Shown: positions 55,754 to 64,000 of the stretch, in pieces | Layout of the letters: each line of letters opens with the position of its first letter | How positions within the stretch are numbered: position 1 is the stretch's first letter | Source: Actinomyces gerencseriae DSM 6844 | GTDB taxonomy: Bacteria; Actinomycetota; Actinomycetes; Actinomycetales; Actinomycetaceae | Assembly (NCBI RefSeq): GCF_000429265.1 | Contig: NZ_AUBN01000006.1 | Span: forward strand, 124,001 to 188,000 | Direction of reading: 5' to 3' | DNA: 64,000 nucleotides | The notes under the pieces: generated by a model | Seen by the model: only the letters and a program-made list of their open reading frames with translations | What the model was told of the DNA's origin: nothing | The model's database searches: none | Made by a program: the position numbers and the translations under genes

Positions 55754-58700
55754 TTACTGAACGATCTGCGAGCGGCGCCTCCTCACGATTGCGGCGATCA
55801 CGGCGAGGATGGATAGCACCGCGCCGCCTATCAGGAACATGTCCGCACCGAGCCCACCGGTCAGCGGCAGGACGGGAACGGTCGTCTTAGAGTTCTCGAA
55901 GGCCTGGCCGAAGGCGTGGTCCAGGGCGTCCACGGAGATCGTGAACTCGTGCCTGGTGCCATCCAGCTTGTACCCGGCCGGGGCGTCCTTCTCCGTCAGG
56001 GCGTAGGCCTGATCGCTCCAGGCCAGCCCGCCGACCTTGAAGGAGCCGGCCGCGGGGTCCTGGTCCTTGTACGCGCCCTCCTCGCAGGGGGCCTGACCGC
56101 AGTCGGTCACCACCGTGCCCGCGGGCACGCCCGGACCGGTGAGGGTCCAGGTCGAACCGGACAGCGGCGCGGCGTTGTCCGCATCCGCTTTCCTCCAGGA
56201 GACGGATCCCACGAGCCTCTTGTTGACGAAGGAGCCGACGTTCACCGTCTGACCGACCTCATCGCTCCTGACGGTGACCGTGCGCACGGTGGTATCGAGC
56301 TCGTACCCGGCGGGGGCGCTCTTCTCCGTCAGGGTGTACTGGCCGGCCGCGACGTTGTTCAGCAGGAACTTGCCCTCGGCGGGATCCTTGTCCTCGCCGG
56401 TGCAGTCGGCGGCCGAGTCGGCCGCGCAGTCGGCGACCTCGACGGCGGACCCGGCCGGATCCACAGGCTGCCAGGTCCACACCGAGCCACCCAGGAGCGG
56501 GCCGTCATCGGTGTCCGAGACCTTGGTCCACGCCACGGCGGGGAGCCGCTTGTTGATGACGCCGTTGTTGGTCACTCCCTCGACGGGGACCAACGTGCCC
56601 TCGAGAGCCGAGCCCCTGATCTGCGTGAAGGCGAACGTGCCGGCGACGGAGGCATAGCCGTCGGGCGCTCGGGACTCCTCGATCGTGTAGGTGCCCCACT
56701 TCAGACCGGTGAGACTGAACTCGCCCGGATCGGGGTCCTGATCCTCGTAGGCGCCCGAGCCGCACGTCCCGACGCAGTCGGCGACACGGGTATCGGCGGG
56801 GACGTCCGGCCCCGACAGGGTCCATTCCGATCCGGCGACGGGAGTCGTCCCATCGGCGTCGAGCTTCTTCCACGTCAGGGACCCGGGCTTGGTCGTGTTG
56901 GTGATGCCGCACGTGACGCGGTCCTGGTTGTTCACCGTCAACGTGGCCCTGCCATCGGTGGACTCGCCGACGGTGGACGAGTAGTTCTCCCCGTTGGTGC
57001 CCGGGGTCTCCTGGCACGACCACTGACCGGGCTCGTAGCCCGCGGCCTCCGGATTGTCGGACGTCTCGGACAGGCTCACCTCGCCCTGGGGAATGGACAG
57101 GGGATCGCCCGTGGTGCCCTGACCGGAACGGGTGACGTCACCGGCCCGCCCCTCGACGGTCCACTGGTCCGCCGACAGGCCGGGGACCTCGTCGGAGGCG
57201 TAGGAGTTGTCCACGCTCTTGTTGAGCTGGAGGGTGGGGACGCGGATGGAGACCTTGTAGTCCTCGACCTCGCCCGTGGCGGTGATGCCCGTGGGCTTCT
57301 GATCGTTGCCGTCGTTGTCCTTGGTCATGCGCACGCGCATATAGCTGTCCGACTTGGAGCCGGGCTCGTTGTCGACGCTGCGCACGGTGTTGTTGACGTC
57401 CTGGGGGACCTTCCACGTGAGTGTCGCCCTGTTACTGGTGCAGGGCACCTCGTCGCTCTTCTCGGTGTCGTCGAAGACGCCGTTGTTGTTCCAGTCGATC
57501 CACCCGGCGAGCTTTCCGGCGCCCTCGCAGGTGAGGTCCTCCGTATGGGTCGCGCCCGGCGATGTTCGTATGCCGCCGTCCCACTTGGTGGTGTCGATGG
57601 CGTCCTCGTCGTCGAAGAGGGCGTTGTCGTCGTCTCCGCGGGCGTCGGCGCTGAACATCTGGCGGCCCTCGGCATCGATGCGCTCCCCCAGACGAGGAGC
57701 GCTCTGATCCAGGTACATGGTGGCCTGGGGCTGGACCCCGAAGACATCGGTGGTCGAGGAGATCTCGCCGCCCTCCCACTTGGGCTGGAAGAGGGAGCCC
57801 GAGTGGCCGTAGGACTCGGGGGCGTCGCCGAAGTCGGTGGCGACGATGAGGCCCAGCGCCACGGCCGAGTAGCCGGAGCCCTGTATGGTCACCGTGGCCT
57901 TGGTGGCGCCCTCCATGAACATGACGGCGTCGGGTCCGCCCAGCCCATTGGGGCGGCTGTAGCTTCCCCCGCTCTGGTAGACGCACTCCTCATCGCTGGG
58001 CATGAGGCGCAGAGTGTGCCCGGCGTCGGACACCTCGGCATCGGTGGTCACCTGCTTGCCGGTGTTCTTGGAGATGCACTGCTCGGAGCGCATGGTGTCC
58101 AGGACGCGCCAGGTCACGTTCTGATCCGTGCTGGCCTGGATCCACTCATCGGTCCACTCGTTGGTCGCCCAGGACTTGATCCCGTAGCGCCTCGACGACG
58201 CCTCCGCATCGGCGAAGACGAGTCCCGCGACCGGAACAGGAGTGACGCTCCCATCCGGCGCATGAAGCTCGGCCGTGCAGGAGTAGTCGACGCTCACGCG
58301 GGAGGCGTACCCGGTCGGCTCGGTGCTGGATCCCGGTGTCCCCCACTTCTGCCCGTCCCAGGTGCCGTTGCCGTTGTAGGCGTAGCCGTTGGCCAGGCCG
58401 ATGGCCATCTGATTCTTGTTGACGTAGTCATTGGGATAGGTCAGGCCGCTGTGCCAGACCTCGCTGCCGTCGCTCCACTGACCGGCGCCGCCGACGTTGT
58501 AGAGGTTATCGAGGGCGTCGCCCGCCCACGCTCCGGGGATGGTGGCGACCAGCGGACCCTTGGACTGCTGATCGGTCAGATCGGGGGAATGACCGAGGTG
58601 CTTCAGATCGGACAGGGTGCAGGTCGTCATGAGCTTTCCGGCGTCGCCCAGATCCCGCTCATTGACGAAGTCCTTGGTCTCACCGTAGTCGAGGACGGGA

Positions 58701-58948
58701 ACATTCGGCTTCGCCTGATCCTTGAACTGGGTCTCGTAATCACCCCACTGGAGCCATTGAATGGTATCGACATAACGACCCGATCCCCCGGTCGCGAAAA
58801 CGGCGGGAAGAGCCCCGCCGGCTCCGGGGGCCGCGGAGGCGACGGTGGGGATGGCGCTCGAGCCAAGCGCAAGAGCGGCGGCGGCACTGCACATGGCGAC
58901 GAGACTCACGACACGGCGGCATAGTCTCGCCGGGTGGGAACGTATCAC
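55754..58948 (-). CDS. Large pilus tip adhesin with LPXTG signal
   Basis: 1064-residue secreted protein, the likely pilus tip (in the position of FimQ/FimB). Signal peptide 1-40. The N-terminal 370 residues resemble the CshA non-repetitive adhesive region. A segment with FGDAPESYG ends in the GEVEDY motif (559-564) of GEVED surface domains. Three Cna-B/SpaA-like domains follow (about 690-1025), each with an E-box: YTIEESRAPDGY, YTLTEKSAPAGY, YALTEKDAPAGY. LPLTG at 1027-1031, then a membrane helix and basic tail. The GTG at 58948 has GGAG 7 bases upstream; a TTG 8 codons earlier is less likely. The receptor is unknown. Confidence 0.9.
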   Translation of the reverse strand: MIRSHPARLCRRVVSLVAMCSAAAALALGSSAIPTVASAAPGAGGALPAVFATGGSGRYVDTIQWLQWGDYETQFKDQAKPNVPVLDYGETKDFVNERDLGDAGKLMTTCTLSDLKHLGHSPDLTDQQSKGPLVATIPGAWAGDALDNLYNVGGAGQWSDGSEVWHSGLTYPNDYVNKNQMAIGLANGYAYNGNGTWDGQKWGTPGSSTEPTGYASRVSVDYSCTAELHAPDGSVTPVPVAGLVFADAEASSRRYGIKSWATNEWTDEWIQASTDQNVTWRVLDTMRSEQCISKNTGKQVTTDAEVSDAGHTLRLMPSDEECVYQSGGSYSRPNGLGGPDAVMFMEGATKATVTIQGSGYSAVALGLIVATDFGDAPESYGHSGSLFQPKWEGGEISSTTDVFGVQPQATMYLDQSAPRLGERIDAEGRQMFSADARGDDDNALFDDEDAIDTTKWDGGIRTSPGATHTEDLTCEGAGKLAGWIDWNNNGVFDDTEKSDEVPCTSNRATLTWKVPQDVNNTVRSVDNEPGSKSDSYMRVRMTKDNDGNDQKPTGITATGEVEDYKVSIRVPTLQLNKSVDNSYASDEVPGLSADQWTVEGRAGDVTRSGQGTTGDPLSIPQGEVSLSETSDNPEAAGYEPGQWSCQETPGTNGENYSSTVGESTDGRATLTVNNQDRVTCGITNTTKPGSLTWKKLDADGTTPVAGSEWTLSGPDVPADTRVADCVGTCGSGAYEDQDPDPGEFSLTGLKWGTYTIEESRAPDGYASVAGTFAFTQIRGSALEGTLVPVEGVTNNGVINKRLPAVAWTKVSDTDDGPLLGGSVWTWQPVDPAGSAVEVADCAADSAADCTGEDKDPAEGKFLLNNVAAGQYTLTEKSAPAGYELDTTVRTVTVRSDEVGQTVNVGSFVNKRLVGSVSWRKADADNAAPLSGSTWTLTGPGVPAGTVVTDCGQAPCEEGAYKDQDPAAGSFKVGGLAWSDQAYALTEKDAPAGYKLDGTRHEFTISVDALDHAFGQAFENSKTTVPVLPLTGGLGADMFLIGGAVLSILAVIAAIVRRRRSQIVQ

Positions 58949-59427
58949 TCGAGAACTCCAATGCAATCTCAAGGCGTGGGTCTACCTAACGACTGACTTA
59001 CTACGGGAATGCATGAATCATATGCCCGACCTCAAGCGCGCATCACTCAGATCGATCGCAATACGGCATCGATACGATGACGCGAGGCTCTCGTAGATCG
59101 AATGAGCCGACCCGCGTGATATCGCTTGAACGGCCTGGACATTAAAAATGCGTCCGGAAGCAAGGGAAACATGCTCCTCCCCCGCGGGGAGCGAAGGAGA
59201 GCACGTCCTAGGTATGCGCCAAGACTATGCGACGACTTGCTGCTCCCGGTCTCGGTGCGATCTCGTTAGAACTGCGATTCGGCAACAGCAAGCAAAAGGA
59301 ATTCAGATGATTCGGAAACGGGCGAGCGCCTCATGAAAAAACCCTCCCCGCCGACCGGTGAGGTCGGCGGGGAGGGAACTCCGCATGGGCCCCGCCGTGA
59401 GAACGGCGGGCGCTCGGGATCAGGTCA
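58949..59427 (-). other. Gap between tuf and the pilus operon
   Basis: No gene is supported. 59336-59376 is the tuf terminator and 59377-59427 is tuf 3' flank. 58949-59335 is clearly more AT-rich than its surroundings and must hold the pilus promoter and any control sites. TTGAGG followed by AT-rich GCATATGATTCATGCATT (minus strand, about 59010-59040) is the most promoter-like segment, but I cannot fix a -35/-10 pair. Confidence 0.5.
59336..59376 (-). terminator. Rho-independent terminator of tuf
   Basis: Perfect 15-bp stem (59342-59356 with 59362-59376), GGTGA loop, then six T on the minus strand. The clearest intrinsic terminator in the window, 51 bases after the tuf stop. Confidence 0.95.
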
Positions 59428-60618
<1,191 letters not shown>

Positions 60619-60666
60619 TGGTGTCCTCCTGGGACTCGGGTAGGTCTCTTCGTCGTGATCCGACTA

Positions 60667-60676
60667 AGCATATGCT
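60667..60676 (-). promoter_or_regulatory. Palindrome/-10 candidate upstream of tuf
   Basis: AGCATATGCT, a perfect 10-bp palindrome in the only AT-rich part of the fusA-tuf gap, about 50 bases before tuf. It may include the tuf -10. Confidence 0.35.
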
Positions 60677-60763
60677 AGCCGCGGCGATGGAGAGAGTCTC
60701 TACTGGTGGGTTGTTGGAAATCTTACTGGAATGAGTCGTCCCGGGCGCAGCGCCGAGGACGTC

Positions 60764-60794
60764 CCGGGGCCGAGCGCGAATCGCCCGGCCCCGG
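60764..60794 (-). terminator. Hairpin after fusA
   Basis: CCGGGGCCG (60764-60772) pairs with CGGCCCCGG (60786-60794), 10 bases after the fusA stop, without a T-run. It separates fusA from tuf. Confidence 0.55.
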
Positions 60795-60803
60795 AAGGCG
60801 CGA

Positions 60804-62936
<2,133 letters not shown>

Positions 62937-62972
62937 TAGTGAAGTCCTTCGTTCGTGAGGTGGGGAGAATGT

Positions 62973-63011
62973 CGTCGATCGGGACGGGTTGGAAGCGGGT
63001 CCCGATCGACG
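62973..63011 (-). terminator. Strong hairpin between rpsG and fusA
   Basis: Perfect 13-bp stem (62973-62985 with 62999-63011), 13-base loop, 8 bases after the rpsG stop and 36 bases before fusA. No T-run. Could be an attenuator, processing signal or protein-binding site inside the str operon. Confidence 0.65.
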
Positions 63012-63019
63012 CGCGGCTG

Positions 63020-63490
63020 TTACCAGCGGTAGTGGGCGAAGGCCCTGTTGGACTCGGCCATACGGTGCATGTCCTCGCGGCGCTTCACAGCGGCGCCCAG
63101 GCCGTTGGAGGCGTCCAGGATCTCGTTCATGAGTCGCTCGGTCATGGTGTTCTCACGGCGCTGGCGGGAGAAGTCGACGAGCCAGCGCAGCGCGAGGGTG
63201 GTGGCGCGATTGGGACGGACCTCGACCGGAACCTGGTAGGTCGCGCCGCCGACGCGGCGCGAGCGGACCTCCAGCGCGGGACGGATGTTGTCCAGGGCGC
63301 GCTTGAGGACGGAGACCGGGTCCTGGTCCGTCTTGGTGCGCACACCCTCCAGGGCGCCGTAGACGATGCGCTCGGCCGTGGACTTCTTGCCATCCAGAAG
63401 AACGCGATTGACGAGCTGGGTGACGACCGGCGAGCCGTAGACGGGGTCGACGGCGAGCGGGCGCCGGGGGGCGGGACCCTTACGAGGCAT
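63020..63490 (-). CDS. rpsG: 30S ribosomal protein S7
   Basis: Head-assembly primary binder, 156 residues: [20 protein letters not shown] to NRAFAHYRW. Start overlaps the rpsL stop (TAATG). In E. coli S7 represses the str operon by binding the S12-S7 gap; here the genes overlap, so that site cannot exist in the same form. Confidence 0.98.
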   Translation of the reverse strand: MPRKGPAPRRPLAVDPVYGSPVVTQLVNRVLLDGKKSTAERIVYGALEGVRTKTDQDPVSVLKRALDNIRPALEVRSRRVGGATYQVPVEVRPNRATTLALRWLVDFSRQRRENTMTERLMNEILDASNGLGAAVKRREDMHRMAESNRAFAHYRW

Positions 63491-63864
63491 TACTTCTTCT
63501 CCTTCTTGGCGCCGTACTTCGAGCGTGCCTGCTGGCGGCCCTTGACGCCCTGGGTGTCGAGGGAGCCGCGCACGATGTGGTAGCGGACGCCGGGAAGGTC
63601 CTTCACACGACCGCCGCGCACGAGCACGATGGAGTGCTCCTGGAGGTTGTGACCCTCGCCGGGGATGTAGGCCGTGACCTCGATGCCGGTCGACAGGCGC
63701 ACACGGGCGACCTTGCGAAGGGCGGAGTTCGGCTTCTTGGGGGTGGTGGTGTACACACGGGTGCACACCCCACGGCGCTGCGGGCTGGACTTCAGCGCAG
63801 GTGTTTTCGACGACGAGCGCTTGGTCGAGCGGCCCTTGCGGACCAGCTGCTGAATCGTAGGCAC
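63490..63864 (-). CDS. rpsL: 30S ribosomal protein S12
   Basis: Decoding-centre protein, 124 residues from the GTG at 63864 ([16 protein letters not shown]) with GGAG 8 bases upstream. The [13 protein letters not shown] loop and [13 protein letters not shown] have the wild-type lysines, predicting streptomycin susceptibility at these positions. First gene of the str operon; its leader runs off the window at 64000. Confidence 0.98.
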   Translation of the reverse strand: MPTIQQLVRKGRSTKRSSSKTPALKSSPQRRGVCTRVYTTTPKKPNSALRKVARVRLSTGIEVTAYIPGEGHNLQEHSIVLVRGGRVKDLPGVRYHIVRGSLDTQGVKGRQQARSKYGAKKEKK

Positions 63865-64000
63865 TACTCGATCTCCATAATGAAGTGCATCTGGACAGTT
63901 CTGCTGCCCGCGCACCGGCCCCGCCCCCGCCGGGCGCGCTCGCCCCACGGAGTCTGGCCGGCCCGCCGCCGTCGGTGATCGACATACCGCGTCCGGAGCC

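Noticed and set aside
55916-58924. Plus-strand open frame of 1002 codons opposite the tip adhesin
   Set aside because: Shadow of the adhesin gene; no signal peptide, domain or ribosome-binding site.

Overview
The window is a high-G+C actinobacterial chromosome segment, most likely from Actinomyces or a close relative (Actinomycetaceae). The evidence is the strongly GC-biased codon use, frequent GTG starts, ATGA/GTGA stop-start overlaps, a trans-haem type SdhCAB, an AfsR-like regulator, type Z S14, and a tip-shaft-sortase pilus operon of the two-subunit Actinomyces fimbria kind. The genus is inferred from gene content, not from a database match. I saw no rRNA, tRNA, CRISPR array, complete insertion sequence or prophage.

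Layout. 1-2504: an ABC transporter (cut by the left edge) divergent from a TetR regulator. 2604-6166: sdhCAB. 6384-12408: a tightly overlapping minus-strand run nnrD-alr-tsaE-(unknown membrane protein)-tsaB-rimI. 12610-18864: glmS, then divergent coaA, pntA and pntB. 18865-19929: no intact gene, but two back-to-back remnants, an inverted glmM piece joined to a coaA 3' piece. 19930-26179: a flavin disulfide-reductase-like protein, glmM, and a large AfsR-like regulator translationally coupled to glmM. 26232-28129: a DrrAB-like ABC exporter. 28281-29743: a three-gene cassette read as a toxin-antitoxin-chaperone (HigB-HigA-SecB-like) module with two operator-like palindromes. 29819-34099: a ketopantoate-reductase-like protein, rpsI, rplM, truA and a ROK-family sugar kinase. 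34208-35623: an LAXTG surface protein.

35872-52545 is the ribosomal superoperon, all minus strand: rpsJ to rpsQ (S10 part), rplN to rplO (spc part), then secY-adk-map, infA-rpmJ-rpsM-rpsK-rpoA-rplQ. rpsD is not in its usual slot next to rpoA. 59428-63864 is the str operon rpsL-rpsG-fusA-tuf. Between tuf and rpsJ (52788-58948) lies a complete pilus operon: tip adhesin, major pilin, class C sortase.

Functionally, most of the window is growth machinery: translation, protein export, tRNA t6A modification, amino-sugar, D-alanine and CoA precursor synthesis, and respiratory/NADPH metabolism. Accessory functions are inserted at operon joints: the pilus, the LAXTG protein, the TAC cassette, two ABC systems and the AfsR-like regulator. 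Strong inverted repeats mark many operon ends. The intergenic hairpins inside the pilus operon, between rpsQ and rplN, between rpsK and rpoA, and between rpsG and fusA are candidates for tuning relative expression.
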